This document shows positions 8,678-19,216 of a DNA stretch of 64,000 nucleotides, piece after piece (position 1 is the stretch's first letter; each line of letters begins with the position of its first letter). The notes beneath the pieces were generated by a model that was given only the letters and a program-made list of their open reading frames with translations, made no database searches and was not told where the DNA came from. The position numbers and the translations under genes are program-made. Origin of the DNA: Tolumonas auensis DSM 9187 (lineage in GTDB: Bacteria > Pseudomonadota > Gammaproteobacteria > Enterobacterales > Aeromonadaceae); the NCBI RefSeq assembly GCF_000023065.1, contig NC_012691.1, forward strand, positions 2,710,501-2,774,500, written 5' to 3'.

Positions 8678-8705
8678 ATTATAGGGAGGACGACTTCAAA
8701 TGCAA
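8678..8705 (-). promoter_or_regulatory. promoter of the tRNA-Gly operon
   Basis: On the minus strand TTGCAT (8705-8700) and TATAAT (8683-8678) are separated by 16 bases. They are followed by a GCGGGCC discriminator of the kind found at stringently controlled stable-RNA promoters. It reads into the three tRNA genes. Confidence 0.8.
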
Positions 8706-8754
8706 GAGCTTTTTCAAAAAGAACAATCAAGCGTACACTTTGCGATCAACGCGT

Positions 8755-9300
8755 TTAAATTGTAAACACCCGCTTACGATAGAACTGCATTTCCGCAATT
8801 GACTCGCGAATATCGTCCAGTGCCTGATGGGTGCCGGTTTTGGTAAATTCATCCATAATTTCCGGTTTCCAGCGACTCACCAGCTCTTTAATCGTGCTGA
8901 CATCAATGTTGCGGTAATGAAAGTATTTCTCCAGCTCGGGCATATAGCGCACCATAAAACGGCGGTCCTGCCCTATGCTGTTACCACACATTGGTGATTT
9001 GCCTTCAGGTACCCATTCCCGGATGAACGTCAGACAAGTGGCTACCGCCTTTGCCTCATCGCATTCACTGGCACGAACACGATCAACCAGGCCTGACTCA
9101 CCATGCGTACGGGTATTCCACTCATCCATTCCTGCTAATACATCATCCGACTGATGGATCGCCAGTACCGGTCCTTCTGCGAGCACATTCAGTTCTTTGT
9201 CCGTGACAATCATGGCTATTTCCAGAATACGGTCTGTTTCTGGTTCCAGACCGGTCATTTCCATGTCTAACCAGATCAGATTCTGTTCATTTTGGCTCAT
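8755..9300 (-). CDS. orn: oligoribonuclease
   Basis: A 181-residue DEDDh 3'-5' exoribonuclease that degrades 2-5-nt RNA fragments and pGpG in the cytoplasm. The catalytic residues sit where expected: D12 and E14 in WLDMEMTG, the Asp of SIGQDRRF near 112, and H158/D163 in [10 protein letters not shown]. Full length for the family. Divergent from rsgA, the common gammaproteobacterial arrangement. Confidence 0.97.
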   Translation of the reverse strand: MSQNEQNLIWLDMEMTGLEPETDRILEIAMIVTDKELNVLAEGPVLAIHQSDDVLAGMDEWNTRTHGESGLVDRVRASECDEAKAVATCLTFIREWVPEGKSPMCGNSIGQDRRFMVRYMPELEKYFHYRNIDVSTIKELVSRWKPEIMDEFTKTGTHQALDDIRESIAEMQFYRKRVFTI

Positions 9301-9377
9301 CGCATGTCCTTGTTATCGGGAAAATCAGTAATCAGGTGTATCATAGCTACTTTCTCTATTATTGCGAAATTGACACT

Positions 9378-10412
9378 GTGGCGAAAAAACCAAAACTCAG
9401 TCATGGCCAGCAGCGCCGGGTAAATGCGAATCACCAGCGACGATTACAAAAACCAGTGACCGATGTTGATGACAGCCTTTTAGGTCCGGCACTGGAAGGG
9501 CTGGTGATCAGTCGTTTCGGTAAGCACGCCGATATTGAAGACAGTAACGGTGAAATCCATCGCTGCAACATGCGCCGTACCATAGAAAGTGTGGTTACCG
9601 GCGATCATGTGATCTGGCGGGCAGGCAGCGAGGCCTTACAGGGGATCAGTGGTGTCGTGGAAGCGGTACGCCCACGCCAGTCTGTCCTCACCCGGCCAGA
9701 CTTTTATGACGGGATTAAGCCGGTTGCTGCCAATATCGATCAGATCGTGATTGTCTCTGCGGTATTGCCTGAATTTTCTACCAATATAGTTGATCGTTAT
9801 CTGGTCGCAGCCGAGCATGTGGAGATCCCGCCTCTGCTGGTGCTGAATAAAATCGACTTGCTGGATGATATCTCCCGCGAGCAACTGGAAAGAAAGCTCG
9901 ATATTTACCGCAATCTTGGTTATCCGCTGCTGAATGTCAGTTGTGAAACCGAACATGGTCTGGATGAATTACAGGCGCAGCTGAAAGACAAAGTCAGCGT
10001 GTTCGTCGGACAATCCGGCGTTGGCAAGTCATCGCTTATCAATGCATTGCACCCTCATGCCAAAGCCGTCATAGGTGAAATATCCGGGCAGTCAGGTCTG
10101 GGGCAACACACCACTACTACGGCTCGTCTGTATCATTTTGCCAGCGGTGGTATGCTGATCGATTCTCCCGGCATTCGTGAGTTTTCACTCTGGCATCTGG
10201 AAAACGAGCGCGTTACCTGGTGTTTCAAAGAGTTCCGTGATTATCTGGGCGGCTGCAAATTCCGTGATTGTAAACACGGCAGTGATCCGGGTTGCCTGAT
10301 TCGTGAAGCCGTGGAACAAGGCAAAATTTCAGCTGAGCGATATCACAATTATCACCGCATTCTGGAATCGATGCAGGATGCTCGAAATATGCGGCATGTC
10401 AGCCGCGAATAA
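9378..10412 (+). CDS. rsgA: small ribosomal subunit biogenesis GTPase RsgA
   Basis: A circularly permuted GTPase that checks late 30S maturation. In the 344-residue protein starting at GTG 9378, the N-terminal OB-fold is followed by G4 NKID (157-160), G1 GQSGVGKSS (211-219) and G3 DSPG (262-265), then a zinc site formed by C293, C298, H300 and C306. I chose the GTG because [20 protein letters not shown] aligns with the start of known RsgA proteins. An ATG at 9336 would add 14 unrelated residues. No strong ribosome-binding site is seen. Likely co-oriented with psd, 72 bases downstream. Confidence 0.96.
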   Translation: MAKKPKLSHGQQRRVNANHQRRLQKPVTDVDDSLLGPALEGLVISRFGKHADIEDSNGEIHRCNMRRTIESVVTGDHVIWRAGSEALQGISGVVEAVRPRQSVLTRPDFYDGIKPVAANIDQIVIVSAVLPEFSTNIVDRYLVAAEHVEIPPLLVLNKIDLLDDISREQLERKLDIYRNLGYPLLNVSCETEHGLDELQAQLKDKVSVFVGQSGVGKSSLINALHPHAKAVIGEISGQSGLGQHTTTTARLYHFASGGMLIDSPGIREFSLWHLENERVTWCFKEFRDYLGGCKFRDCKHGSDPGCLIREAVEQGKISAERYHNYHRILESMQDARNMRHVSRE

Positions 10413-10484
10413 TTTTAACTCTGGTGGTGAAGTGGCGTAGAATTCGCGCCCTTTATCTATTACTGATTTTGTTTGAGGTTCACC

Positions 10485-11360
10485 ATGAAATTGCTGGATA
10501 TGCTGAAAATAGCAACCCAATATCTGTTACCGAAACATGCGGTGTCCCGACTGGTTGGTTATCTGGCGGCGGCTGAGGCCGGCTCGCTGACTACTTTCCT
10601 GATCAAAGCATTCATCAAACGTTTTAATATCAACATGAGTGAAGCCGAATTCGAAGATCCGGCTCACTATAAAACCTTTAATGCTTTCTTTACCCGTCAG
10701 CTAAAACCAGGCTTGCGTCCTGTTGTCGCCGAAGAAGATTCTGTCGCTTTACCCGTCGATGGTTGCATTAGTCAATTGGGTGATATTAAACACGGCCGTA
10801 TAATTCAGGCTAAACGCCATGATTTCAGTGCACGGGAATTACTGGGCGGTGATAAAGATCTGTCTGAGCAATTTCAGAACGGTAAATTTGCCACTATTTA
10901 TCTGTCCCCGCGCGATTACCACCGCATCCATATGCCGCTGGACGGCGAACTGCAAAGCATGGTGTATATTCCGGGCGACCTGTTTTCAGTTAATCCGCTG
11001 ACGGCACAGAATGTTCCAAATCTGTTTGCCCGTAATGAACGTGTCGCCTGTGTATTTAAAACACCTTATGGTCCGATGGCGTTGGTACTGGTAGGTGCAA
11101 CGATCGTAGCCAGCATCGAAACCGTCTGGTCAGGCACTGTTACCCCGCCAACCGGGAAAATGGTGAAACGCTGGGATTTCCATGGGAATACACCGATCAC
11201 CCTGAAAAAAGGTGAAGAAATGGGGCTGTTCAAACTGGGCAGTACTGTGGTTTGTCTGTTCCCGCCAGAGATGCTGGAATTTGCCGGGCATCTGCAGGCT
11301 GACACTGAAACCCGCATGGGTGAAATATTTGCCAAGCTGAACAACTCACCAACAGTATAA
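10485..11360 (+). CDS. psd: phosphatidylserine decarboxylase proenzyme
   Basis: Makes phosphatidylethanolamine from phosphatidylserine at the inner membrane. The 291-residue proenzyme has the autocleavage motif LGST at residues 251-254; the Ser becomes the pyruvoyl group of the alpha chain. Other conserved parts such as PVDGCIS and [12 protein letters not shown] are intact. Start ATG 10485 ([10 protein letters not shown]) is preferred over the in-frame codon 12 bases upstream. A terminator follows the stop. Confidence 0.96.
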   Translation: MKLLDMLKIATQYLLPKHAVSRLVGYLAAAEAGSLTTFLIKAFIKRFNINMSEAEFEDPAHYKTFNAFFTRQLKPGLRPVVAEEDSVALPVDGCISQLGDIKHGRIIQAKRHDFSARELLGGDKDLSEQFQNGKFATIYLSPRDYHRIHMPLDGELQSMVYIPGDLFSVNPLTAQNVPNLFARNERVACVFKTPYGPMALVLVGATIVASIETVWSGTVTPPTGKMVKRWDFHGNTPITLKKGEEMGLFKLGSTVVCLFPPEMLEFAGHLQADTETRMGEIFAKLNNSPTV

Positions 11361-11371
11361 ATGTTTTCATT

Positions 11372-11404
11372 CAGCAGACCGCTCATTGCCGGTCTGCTGT
11401 TTTT
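11372..11404 (+). terminator. Rho-independent terminator after psd
   Basis: CAGCAGACCG and CGGTCTGCTG form a perfect 10-bp stem with an 8-base loop, followed by TTTTTC. It ends the rsgA-psd transcript. Confidence 0.88.
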
Positions 11405-11711
11405 CACTCAAATCCCCCCTCCCTCCGGCTGTATTCGCAACGCTTTGATGATAAACAAGATCCTGACCGGTTCTTTCTGGCAAAATAACGCGCGTGTCAG
11501 GATGACCATCCGGATAGAAAGAGAGCTGATTCTCGTTTTTACGTGTGCGCTTTCGCTACAATTTTTTAACACGTTAAAAATCAATCATTATCTGTTCATG
11601 CAATGTTCAACAAATAGCAGATGATGACTGTATATATTGAGTCTATTGTTAATAGACCATCAAAGATTCGCATGAACAAACGCTTGGATTTATGAGCCAG
11701 AGGAGGCCTAA
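11405..11711 (+). promoter_or_regulatory. frd upstream regulatory region with palindromes
   Basis: About 300 bases with no convincing gene, ahead of frdA. It holds two palindromes: TTTTTAAC AC GTTAAAAA at 11563-11580 and TCTATT GTT AATAGA at 11642-11656, the latter framed by TTGA and TCAA. No perfect FNR site (TTGAT-N4-ATCAA) is seen. AGGAGG lies just before the frdA start. The operators and the start point are not resolved from sequence. Confidence 0.45.
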
Positions 11712-13481
11712 GTGGACATTATCAAGACCGATGTCGCGATTGTCGGAGCAGGAGGCGGTGGATTACGAGCTGCGATTGCAATTGCAGAAAAAAATCCCGA
11801 GCTGGAAATAGCCCTGATATCTAAAGTTTATCCGATGCGCAGTCATACTGTTGCAGCTGAAGGTGGTGCTGCAGGTGTGGTTCGTGATGATGACAGTCTC
11901 GAAAACCATTTCCACGATACGGTTTCTGGTGGTGACTGGCTGTGTGAGCAGGATGTCGTCGAATACTTCGTGGAAAATGCAACCAAAGAACTGGTGCAGA
12001 TGGAACACTGGGGTTGCCCGTGGAGCAGAAAAGAGGACGGACATGTTAACGTGCGTGCCTTTGGTGGAATGAAGATTCCCCGGACCTGGTTTGCTGCGGA
12101 TAAAACCGGCTTCCACATGCTGCACACGCTGTTCCAGACCTCCATTAAATACCCGTCGATCAAACGTTTTGATGAACATTTCGTACTCGATTTGTTAGTA
12201 CATGATGGTCGTCCGCAGGGTGTGGTCTGTTTCGACATTCAAAATGGTGTGACTCGTATTATCCAAGCGAAATCCGTCATTATTGCAACCGGTGGTGGCA
12301 GCCGCGTTTATCGCTTCAACACCAATGGTGGCATTGTTACCGGTGATGGTATGGCACTGGCTTACCGTCATGGTGTACCACTGCGCGATATGGAATTCGT
12401 TCAGTATCATCCAACCGGCTTACCCGGCTCGGGTATTCTGATGACCGAAGGCTGTCGTGGTGAAGGCGGCATTCTGCTGAACAAAGACGGTTACCGTTAT
12501 CTGCAGGATTATGGTTTAGGCCCGGAAATTCCGGTCGGTGAAACCAAAAACAAATACATGGAGTTAGGTCCACGCGACCGTTTGTCTCAAGCCTTCTGGC
12601 AGGAACAACAACGCGGCCGCACGATAGAATCGCCATTCGGTGATATCGTGCATCTGGATCTGCGCCATCTCGGCGAGAAGAAACTGCTGGAACGTCTGCC
12701 ATTCATTTGCGAGCTGTCTCGAGCCTATATGGGCGTTGATCCGGTTAAAGAGCCGATCCCGGTTCGCCCCGTGGTTCACTACACCATGGGCGGTATCGAA
12801 ACTGACTGCATGGGCGCAACCCGCATGCCGGGTCTGTTTGCCGTTGGCGAATGTGCGTCGAATGGTCTGCATGGCGCTAACCGTTTAGGCTCAAACTCCC
12901 TGTGTGAAATTGTGGTATTCGGTAAAGTCGCCGGTGAACAAGCAGCCTTGTTTGCCAAACAACATAGTCATATCGACAGCAACATTCTTTATCGCCAGGG
13001 TATGGAAGTCGTTGCAAAATCGATGTCTCTGATGGAAAACGGTGGCACAGAAAACCCGGCGGATATCCGCAATGAGATGGGTGATGCCATGGAAAGCGGC
13101 GTGGGTATCTACCGTACCGCTGAAACAATGCAAAACACCATTGATAAGCTGAAAGAGCTGAAAGAGCGCTATAAACGCGTTCGTGTGGCGGATAAATCAT
13201 CGGTCTTTAACACCGACTGGCTCTACACCATCGAATTAGGTTTCCTGCTTGATGTGGCAGAATCCGTGGCGCATTCCGCCATTCAACGGAAAGAATCACG
13301 CGGTTCACACCAGCGCATTGATGGTTATGAAGAGCGTGATGATGTGAATTATCTGAAACACTCATTGGCTTTCCGCAATGAAAATGGTGCTCCGACCATT
13401 GAGTACAGTGATGTCAAAATTACCAAGTCACAGCCAGCAAAACGCGTGTATGGCTCAGAAGCAGAGAAAGGAGCGAAATAA
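11712..13481 (+). CDS. frdA: fumarate reductase flavoprotein subunit
   Basis: Catalytic subunit of menaquinol:fumarate reductase, which reduces fumarate to succinate in anaerobic respiration on the cytoplasmic face of the inner membrane. 589 residues. The FAD-binding [11 protein letters not shown] is at the N-terminus, the covalent-flavin histidine H45 in [10 protein letters not shown], and the active-site regions [20 protein letters not shown] and [10 protein letters not shown] are present. It is closer to E. coli FrdA than to SdhA. Start is GTG with AGGAGG upstream. The stop overlaps the frdB start by one base. Confidence 0.97.
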   Translation: MDIIKTDVAIVGAGGGGLRAAIAIAEKNPELEIALISKVYPMRSHTVAAEGGAAGVVRDDDSLENHFHDTVSGGDWLCEQDVVEYFVENATKELVQMEHWGCPWSRKEDGHVNVRAFGGMKIPRTWFAADKTGFHMLHTLFQTSIKYPSIKRFDEHFVLDLLVHDGRPQGVVCFDIQNGVTRIIQAKSVIIATGGGSRVYRFNTNGGIVTGDGMALAYRHGVPLRDMEFVQYHPTGLPGSGILMTEGCRGEGGILLNKDGYRYLQDYGLGPEIPVGETKNKYMELGPRDRLSQAFWQEQQRGRTIESPFGDIVHLDLRHLGEKKLLERLPFICELSRAYMGVDPVKEPIPVRPVVHYTMGGIETDCMGATRMPGLFAVGECASNGLHGANRLGSNSLCEIVVFGKVAGEQAALFAKQHSHIDSNILYRQGMEVVAKSMSLMENGGTENPADIRNEMGDAMESGVGIYRTAETMQNTIDKLKELKERYKRVRVADKSSVFNTDWLYTIELGFLLDVAESVAHSAIQRKESRGSHQRIDGYEERDDVNYLKHSLAFRNENGAPTIEYSDVKITKSQPAKRVYGSEAEKGAK

Positions 13482-14221
13482 TGGCTGAGATCATGGAGAT
13501 TGAAGTATTACGGTATCGTCCTGAAGAGGATAACGAACCGTGGACCCAGCGTTATCAGGTGCCGTTTACCCATGAAATGTCGATCCTGGAAGCACTGACA
13601 CATATCAAGGATCACATTGACTCAACCCTGAGTTACCGCTGGTCTTGCCGCATGGCCATTTGTGGCTCTTGCGGCATGATGGTGAATGGTAAGCCAAAAC
13701 TGGGCTGCAAAACCTTCCTGCGTGATTACATCAGTGAAGGCAAAATTCGCCTGGAACCACTGGCAAATTTCCCTATCGAGCGCGATCTCGTGGTGGATAT
13801 GTCCGATTTCATGCAGAAATTGGAAAAAATTAAGCCTTACATCATCCCGAAAGAAGAAAAAAATCTTTGCGATGGTGAATACCTGCAGACGCCAAAACAG
13901 CTCGCGCAATACAAGCAATTCTCACAGTGCATTAACTGTGGTTTGTGTTACGCCGCCTGCCCACAGTATGCACTGAAACCGGAATTCCTCGGCCCGGCTG
14001 CGATTGCCCTGCTCTATCGTTACAACGAAGACAGTCGTGATGGTGCCAAGGAAGAGAGAATGAAACTCATACATCAGGAATCCGGCGTCTGGAGCTGCAC
14101 TTTTGTCGGTTTCTGTTCTGAAGTTTGTCCGAAAGGCGTCGATCCTGCTGCGGCTATTCAGCTCTACAAGGCAGAAAGCGCGAAAGATTACGTCATCGCT
14201 ATGTTTAAGCCGGAGGACTAA
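13481..14221 (+). CDS. frdB: fumarate reductase iron-sulfur subunit
   Basis: Carries electrons from the membrane anchor to FrdA. The 2Fe-2S ligands are C56, C61, C64 and C76; the 4Fe-4S and 3Fe-4S clusters are served by [12 protein letters not shown] and [14 protein letters not shown]. 246 residues, normal length. TAATG overlap with frdA indicates translational coupling. Confidence 0.97.
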   Translation: MAEIMEIEVLRYRPEEDNEPWTQRYQVPFTHEMSILEALTHIKDHIDSTLSYRWSCRMAICGSCGMMVNGKPKLGCKTFLRDYISEGKIRLEPLANFPIERDLVVDMSDFMQKLEKIKPYIIPKEEKNLCDGEYLQTPKQLAQYKQFSQCINCGLCYAACPQYALKPEFLGPAAIALLYRYNEDSRDGAKEERMKLIHQESGVWSCTFVGFCSEVCPKGVDPAAAIQLYKAESAKDYVIAMFKPED

Positions 14222-14223
14222 TC

Positions 14224-14628
14224 ATGGATATGTCACAAAGCAAACGTAAACCGTATGTCCGTCAGGTTAAAAAGAGCTGGTGGTTACGTAACAGTTTTTA
14301 TACTGGTTACATGCTGCGTGAAGGTACCTGCATTTTTGTCGGTGCTTATGCTGTCGTTCTGCTCTGCGGCCTGTTACGTCTGACTCAGGGACCGGAAGCT
14401 TTCGCTGGCTGGCTGACTGCGTTACAAAGCCCATTGGCGATTGTGTTTCATCTGCTCGCCCTGGTGGCATGTCTTTTCCATGCCAAGACCTGGTTCTCGC
14501 TGGCACCGAAAGCAGTTCGGATCTTCAAAGGCGAAGAGCTGTTGCCGGAAAAACCAATCATTATGGCGCAATACATTGGTCTGGCAGCAGTCAGCGTGAT
14601 TGTATTGCTCATCGCTGTTCTGGCCTGA
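14224..14628 (+). CDS. frdC: fumarate reductase membrane anchor subunit C
   Basis: A 134-residue inner-membrane anchor with three hydrophobic segments (about 30-55, 65-90, 110-133) after a basic N-terminus. It resembles FrdC (RKPYVRQVKKSWWLRNSFY, then REGTCIF). With FrdD it binds the quinol and holds FrdAB to the membrane. Two bases after frdB. Confidence 0.94.
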   Translation: MDMSQSKRKPYVRQVKKSWWLRNSFYTGYMLREGTCIFVGAYAVVLLCGLLRLTQGPEAFAGWLTALQSPLAIVFHLLALVACLFHAKTWFSLAPKAVRIFKGEELLPEKPIIMAQYIGLAAVSVIVLLIAVLA

Positions 14629-14642
14629 TAAGGAGCATCACA

Positions 14643-14993
14643 ATGAAACGTTCTGATGAACCCATTTACTGGTTATTGTTTGGTGCCGGTGGCGTCGTTG
14701 CTGCAGTGCTACTGCCTGTGCTGATCCTGATCTCTGGTCTGATGGTACCGCTGGGCATACTTGATGCCGACACACTGAGCTACGAGAAAATGCATGCACT
14801 GGCGACTTCATGGTGGGGAGCCCCCATTCTGTTAGCCGTTATTGCCTTACCTATCTACCATGCGATGCACCGCATTTATCATGGATTGCATGATTTGGGC
14901 ATTCACCCTACCAAATTTCTGCATTACCTGCTCTATGGCTTTGCGTTTCTGGTATCTGTGGCCGCGTTAACACTACTGGTACAGATCCATTAA
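14643..14993 (+). CDS. frdD: fumarate reductase membrane anchor subunit D
   Basis: A 116-residue anchor (E. coli FrdD has 119) with three membrane segments and the conserved HAMHRIYHGLHDLGIH region that contributes to the quinone site. I start it at ATG 14643, with AAGGAG 6 bases upstream. A longer frame opening at 14469 overlaps frdC and is not needed. Confidence 0.93.
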   Translation: MKRSDEPIYWLLFGAGGVVAAVLLPVLILISGLMVPLGILDADTLSYEKMHALATSWWGAPILLAVIALPIYHAMHRIYHGLHDLGIHPTKFLHYLLYGFAFLVSVAALTLLVQIH

Positions 14994-15031
14994 CAGCTAT
15001 TGAATATCGCCTTAACCGGCGTATGATGTCC

Positions 15032-15067
15032 AAAACCGGAGGCCTTAAAAACCTGCCGGTTTTTTTG
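15032..15067 (+). terminator. terminator of the frdABCD operon
   Basis: AAAACCGGAGG and CCT-G-CCGGTTTT pair around a short loop, followed by T residues. It lies 38 bases after frdD. Confidence 0.85.
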
Positions 15068-15103
15068 TGCCCGATTTTCAGTATAACTTGAGGCAAATGA
15101 CCC

Positions 15104-16147
15104 ATGCGTATCGAAGAAGATCTGAAACTCGGTTTTAAGGATGTCCTGTTCCGCCCGAAACGCTCTACTCTGAGCAGCCGCTCCCAAGTTGAATTACACC
15201 GTGAATTCCGTTTCCGACATACCCAGACCAGCTGGCGAGGTGTACCGATCATCGCCGCCAATATGGATACCGTGGGAACGTTTGCCATGGCCAAAGCACT
15301 GGCCAGCTTCGATGTCATGACAGCGATTCACAAACATTATACTGAACAGGAATGGCAGACTTTCGTACAAAACAGCAGTGATCCTTTATTGCAGTATTGT
15401 ATGGTTTCTACCGGCACATCGAATAATGACTTCCTGAAGCTGCAACGCATTCTGGCGTTATCACCTGCTTTGCGTTTTATTTGCGTCGATGTAGCCAATG
15501 GTTACTCTGAGCATTTCGCTGACTTTGTGAAAATAGTCCGTGAAACTTTCCCGCAACATGTTATTTGTGCCGGTAATGTCGTCACCGGGGAAATGGTGGA
15601 AGAGCTGATCCTGTCCGGTGCTGATATTGTCAAAGTTGGTATCGGTCCGGGTTCAGTTTGTACAACCCGCGTTAAAACCGGTGTGGGCTATCCGCAACTT
15701 TCCGCCATTATCGAATGTGCCGATGCCGCGCATGGTCTGGGCGGGCAGATTGTGGGTGATGGCGGCTGTACCTGCCCCGGGGATGTAGCCAAAGCATTCG
15801 GTGGTGGTGCGGATTTTGTGATGCTGGGTGGCATGCTGGCAGCACATGAAGAGTCCGGCGGTAACAAATTCGAGCGCGACGGGAAAACGTTCATGCGCTT
15901 TTACGGCATGAGTTCATCCACCGCGATGGAACAACACGCTGGCGGTATTGCGCATTACCGGGCTTCAGAAGGAAAAACCGTTGAACTGCCTTTCCGTGGA
16001 CCGGTATCCGCTACCATTCAGGATATTCTGGGTGGTGTCCGTTCTACCTGCACTTATGTCGGCGCAGCCAAGCTTAAAGAACTGACCAAACGCACGACTT
16101 TTATTCGTGTCAGTGAACAGGAAAATCCGGTTTACGGACAGGAATAA
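15104..16147 (+). CDS. guaC: GMP reductase
   Basis: Converts GMP to IMP and ammonia with NADPH. 347 residues in the IMPDH/GMPR barrel fold. The catalytic Cys is in [19 protein letters not shown] and the nucleotide loop is [20 protein letters not shown]. There is no CBS domain insert and the length and N-terminus fit GuaC rather than GuaB. GAGG lies upstream of ATG. Single gene between terminators. Confidence 0.96.
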   Translation: MRIEEDLKLGFKDVLFRPKRSTLSSRSQVELHREFRFRHTQTSWRGVPIIAANMDTVGTFAMAKALASFDVMTAIHKHYTEQEWQTFVQNSSDPLLQYCMVSTGTSNNDFLKLQRILALSPALRFICVDVANGYSEHFADFVKIVRETFPQHVICAGNVVTGEMVEELILSGADIVKVGIGPGSVCTTRVKTGVGYPQLSAIIECADAAHGLGGQIVGDGGCTCPGDVAKAFGGGADFVMLGGMLAAHEESGGNKFERDGKTFMRFYGMSSSTAMEQHAGGIAHYRASEGKTVELPFRGPVSATIQDILGGVRSTCTYVGAAKLKELTKRTTFIRVSEQENPVYGQE

Positions 16148-16152
16148 TGACA

Positions 16153-16174
16153 AAACGGGGCTTTGTGCCCCGTT
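16153..16174 (-). terminator. terminator shared by guaC and the AEC gene
   Basis: ACGGGG and CCCCGT stem with a 7-base loop. The T-run follows on the minus strand, serving the AEC gene that ends at 16177; it can also stop guaC transcripts. Confidence 0.75.
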
Positions 16175-16176
16175 CA

Positions 16177-17094
16177 TTACAGATATTGTACCAGCGCAAT
16201 AACCACCGGCATGGTTAATGCGCTCAGCAAGGTGGATAAAAACACCGTTTGTGAGGCGAATTCCGGATCTGAACGATATTCGATGGCCAGCAATACGGTA
16301 TTTACCGCTGATGGTGCTGCGGCACAAATCACCATTACCTGAGCCACAACCCCACTGATCCCCCACATCCAGCAAACTGCAGCCGCCAGCAGAGGTCCCA
16401 CCAGTAAGCGCATAGCGTTAGACACTAACACCCGGAAATTCCGCAGATAGAGATGCGTGCTGGCTAATTGCGCCCCTAAGGTGATCAGTGCCGTAGGCAC
16501 CAGCCCTTGCGCCATCAATTCAAAAGAGGTCCAGAGTGGCTTCGGCACATCAATACTCAGCCAGCGACACAGCAGTGCAATCAGTACCGCATAGGTCATG
16601 GGCATGCGGAAGTTTTCCAGCAATGCGCCTTTCCAGGAACGGTTGGCACTGCTGGTATTCATCACCCCTACCGTATTCGTCAGCAACTGCTGGATCAGCA
16701 TCACGATGATCTGTATCGAGAAGGCAAACGGTGTGTGATACATCAGCTGAATTAATGGAATACAGTAATTACCACTGTTATAGAAACAAACAGAATTGAT
16801 AAATGCACTACGTTTACCCGCATCCAGTTTCATCAAACGGGCACAGATAAGACAAACTGCCCACAATAAAACAAACAACACCAGATTAGCGAGGATCAGA
16901 TCCCGTAATAATGCACTATTCAATTCCGTTTGATAGATGGTAGTAAACAGCAAGGCCGGAATAAAAATATAAAACTGGATCTTGGTCAGCGTAGCAACAT
17001 TAAGCGGAAACTTCCGTTGCAGCAGATAACCAGCAATGATTGGGATAAAAATCGGCAGGATAATATTAAAAAACAAGAAACTGACTGTTTGCAT
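16177..17094 (-). CDS. AEC-family transporter (auxin efflux carrier type)
   Basis: A 305-residue inner-membrane protein with about ten hydrophobic segments and the family's central NSGNYCIPLIQL motif, where an Asn-Gly pair breaks a helix. Bacterial AEC carriers export or import small organic acids such as malate or malonate; the substrate here is unknown. It stands alone on the minus strand, 83 bases downstream of queE, possibly co-transcribed. A second, different AEC gene lies at 26858-27793. Confidence 0.88.
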   Translation of the reverse strand: MQTVSFLFFNIILPIFIPIIAGYLLQRKFPLNVATLTKIQFYIFIPALLFTTIYQTELNSALLRDLILANLVLFVLLWAVCLICARLMKLDAGKRSAFINSVCFYNSGNYCIPLIQLMYHTPFAFSIQIIVMLIQQLLTNTVGVMNTSSANRSWKGALLENFRMPMTYAVLIALLCRWLSIDVPKPLWTSFELMAQGLVPTALITLGAQLASTHLYLRNFRVLVSNAMRLLVGPLLAAAVCWMWGISGVVAQVMVICAAAPSAVNTVLLAIEYRSDPEFASQTVFLSTLLSALTMPVVIALVQYL

Positions 17095-17177
17095 GCCCCC
17101 TCCGGTGGTTTGGCAATGAAAAGCAACGACAACTCAGTCAGTATGGTAACTGTATGTTTACAGATACAAAACAATGA

Positions 17178-17852
17178 TTATTCGATATCAAGATATTTAT
17201 GTAATTGCACAGATAAACGCCAGTTCCGTTGAATACAGATTTTCATCGCTAATTCTGTAGCACGGCTCTTCTGACTAATCGGTTGTAAACAGATCACTTT
17301 TTCTGAAGTATCAATTCCGGCTAACAAGGCATCCAACTGTGCAATATGTTTTGCTGTTGCGACCGGATGTTTAATTTCATTCGCTCTGAGCAATACATCG
17401 GGTAATACATCGTAACCGCCAGCCATATTAATTTTGGGTGATACAGTAACCCAGCACGCATCATCAGCCTGAACAGGTTGTGTACCACTGGTTTCGATCT
17501 GAACACGATAACCATGTGCTATCAGTGTTTGTGACAACACCATCAGGTCATATTCACAAGGTTCACCACCCGTGATTACAACATGTCTGGCTGTGTATTC
17601 TTCAGCAGAAAAACAAGAAAGGATCTCTTCCGGGCTAAGCCAGCTCCAGCCAGCTTTCGGTTTTTTATCAGTAAATAATTGCCGGACAGGGATGAGGTTA
17701 TCAGCATCCAATTCCCATGAATGTTTGGTGTCACACCATGAACAACCTACTTTGCAGCCTTGCAGACGGACAAAAATCGCCGGAACACCCGAGAAGAAGC
17801 CTTCGCCCTGGATGCTCTGGAAAATTTCATTGATGGGATAATGGTTACTCAT
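17178..17852 (-). CDS. queE: 7-carboxy-7-deazaguanine synthase
   Basis: A radical-SAM enzyme converting CPH4 to 7-carboxy-7-deazaguanine in queuosine synthesis. The cluster motif CKVGCSWC (CX3CX2C) is at about residues 33-40; the substrate-binding N-terminus is [16 protein letters not shown] and the SAM-binding GGEP is present. 224-225 residues; two adjacent Met codons (17855 and 17852) could start it. The CX3CX2C spacing and length match enterobacterial-type QueE. Confidence 0.94.
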   Translation of the reverse strand: MSNHYPINEIFQSIQGEGFFSGVPAIFVRLQGCKVGCSWCDTKHSWELDADNLIPVRQLFTDKKPKAGWSWLSPEEILSCFSAEEYTARHVVITGGEPCEYDLMVLSQTLIAHGYRVQIETSGTQPVQADDACWVTVSPKINMAGGYDVLPDVLLRANEIKHPVATAKHIAQLDALLAGIDTSEKVICLQPISQKSRATELAMKICIQRNWRLSVQLHKYLDIE

Positions 17853-17879
17853 CATTTTTATTTACCAAAAATGAAAAGA

Positions 17880-17897
17880 CCAATCCCAAAGGATTGG
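17880..17897 (-). terminator. terminator of the rpsF-rpsR-rplI operon
   Basis: CCAATCC CAAA GGATTGG stem followed on the minus strand by TCTTTTCATTTTT. It lies 30 bases after the rplI stop. Confidence 0.82.
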
Positions 17898-17926
17898 CCT
17901 ATTCAACAGATGCTTACTGAATAAAA

Positions 17927-18376
17927 TTATTCAGCAACAACAGTCACTTTAACAGTGGTGTTTACATCAGTGTGCAGGTGAACAACGATGTCGTATTCAC
18001 CAACGCTGCGCAGAACACCGTTCGGCATGCGAACTTCGCTCTTAGCAACTGGAACACCGGCAGCAGTGATCGCATCAGCGATATCACGGGTACCAACTGA
18101 ACCAAACAGTTTACCTTCGTCACCAGCTTTGGTAGCGATAGTTACGTTGGTCAGTGCAGACAACTGAGCAGCACGAGCTTCAGCAGCAGCCAGAACGTCA
18201 GCCAGTTTAGCTTCCAGTTCAGCGCGGCGAGCTTCGAAAGCAGCCAGGTTGTCTTTAGTAGCCATTACAGCTTTGCCTTGCGGGAACAAATAGTTACGAG
18301 CAAAACCGCTCTTAACAACAACTTTGTCACCCAGATCGCCCAGATGAGCGATTTTGTCTAACAGAATAACTTCCAT
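17927..18376 (-). CDS. rplI: 50S ribosomal protein L9
   Basis: A 149-residue L9 with the N-terminal signature [19 protein letters not shown] and the [12 protein letters not shown] loop, a long connecting helix and a C-terminal 23S-binding domain. Last gene of the S6-S18-L9 operon; ends at a terminator. Confidence 0.98.
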   Translation of the reverse strand: MEVILLDKIAHLGDLGDKVVVKSGFARNYLFPQGKAVMATKDNLAAFEARRAELEAKLADVLAAAEARAAQLSALTNVTIATKAGDEGKLFGSVGTRDIADAITAAGVPVAKSEVRMPNGVLRSVGEYDIVVHLHTDVNTTVKVTVVAE

Positions 18377-18415
18377 TACCTTTCCTCGATTAGGTTGAGT
18401 TAGGCCAGTTGCCGA

Positions 18416-18646
18416 TTACTTGTTATGCAGATCGGTATACGGCAGCAGAGCCAGGTAACGAGCACGTTTGATGGCACGTGCCAGTTGACGCTGATATTTA
18501 GCACGGGTACCAGTGATACGGCTTGGTACGATCTTGCCAGATTCAGTGATGTAGTTTTTCAGAGTAACGGTATCTTTGTAATCGATCTCGGTTACACGTT
18601 CAGCAGTGAAACGGCAGAACTTACGACGACGGAAAAAACGTGACAT
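18416..18646 (-). CDS. rpsR: 30S ribosomal protein S18
   Basis: A 76-residue S18 with [11 protein letters not shown] at the start and [27 protein letters not shown] at the end. It binds S6 on the 30S platform. It follows rpsF by 27 bases, leaving no room for priB, which lies here in E. coli. Confidence 0.98.
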   Translation of the reverse strand: MSRFFRRRKFCRFTAERVTEIDYKDTVTLKNYITESGKIVPSRITGTRAKYQRQLARAIKRARYLALLPYTDLHNK

Positions 18647-18673
18647 GTCGATTATCCTCTATGATGACTGGAA

Positions 18674-19048
18674 TTATTCAGCAGCTTCTTCAGCTTCTTC
18701 ACGCACATCTTCACGACGTGGACGCTCTTCACGTGCTTTCAGCATCGGAGATGCTTCAGTCACAGCGTGCTTAGTGCGCATGATCATGTTGCGGATAACC
18801 GCGTCGTTGAAACGGAAGTTATTTTCCAGTTCGTCGATAACGCTCTGCTCAGCTTCTACGTTCATCAGAACATAGTGAGCTTTGTGCAGTTTGTCGATTG
18901 GGTAAGCCAGTTGACGACGACCCCAATCTTCCAGACGATGGATTGTACCACCAGCAGCTTTGATAGCACCGGTGTAACGTTCGATCATGCCTGGAACCTG
19001 TTCGCTCTGGTCCGGATGAACCATGAATACGATTTCGTAGTGACGCAT
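18674..19048 (-). CDS. rpsF: 30S ribosomal protein S6
   Basis: A 124-residue S6 starting [19 protein letters not shown] with the conserved [23 protein letters not shown] core. The C-terminal tail is rich in Glu and Arg (residues 105-124), the type modified by RimK in E. coli. First gene of its operon, with a strong start context (AAGGAG). Confidence 0.98.
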   Translation of the reverse strand: MRHYEIVFMVHPDQSEQVPGMIERYTGAIKAAGGTIHRLEDWGRRQLAYPIDKLHKAHYVLMNVEAEQSVIDELENNFRFNDAVIRNMIMRTKHAVTEASPMLKAREERPRREDVREEAEEAAE

Positions 19049-19071
19049 GAGTTGCTCCTTACGGGTTATAG

Positions 19072-19103
19072 CCTTCGTGATGGTTCAGTCAAACCGTCGA
19101 AGG
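19072..19103 (-). promoter_or_regulatory. hairpin in the rpsF leader
   Basis: In the rpsF 5' leader CCTTCG pairs with CGAAGG, and inside it GGTT pairs with AACC. Its place is that of the S6:S18 autoregulatory leader known in many bacteria. I cannot align it with confidence to the published CCG-bulge consensus, so the function is inference. Confidence 0.45.
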
Positions 19104-19142
19104 CAAGGAACTAAAAAAAGTGACTGATTTTTGAAGGGTCGT

Positions 19143-19171
19143 ATTCTATGCAGCGTATACTTTAATAGCAA
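19143..19171 (-). promoter_or_regulatory. promoter of the rpsF operon
   Basis: Minus strand TTGCTA (19171-19166), a 17-base spacer and TAGAAT (19148-19143). It gives a leader of about 90 bases that contains the rpsF hairpin. Confidence 0.65.
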
Positions 19172-19216
19172 TCAGATTTTGCTGTTTCTATGATGAATTA
19201 ACGCAGAGGTCAGGCT

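Noticed and set aside
11637-11663. FNR site ahead of frdA
   Set aside because: TTGA and TCAA are present but the spacing and central bases do not fit TTGAT-N4-ATCAA.
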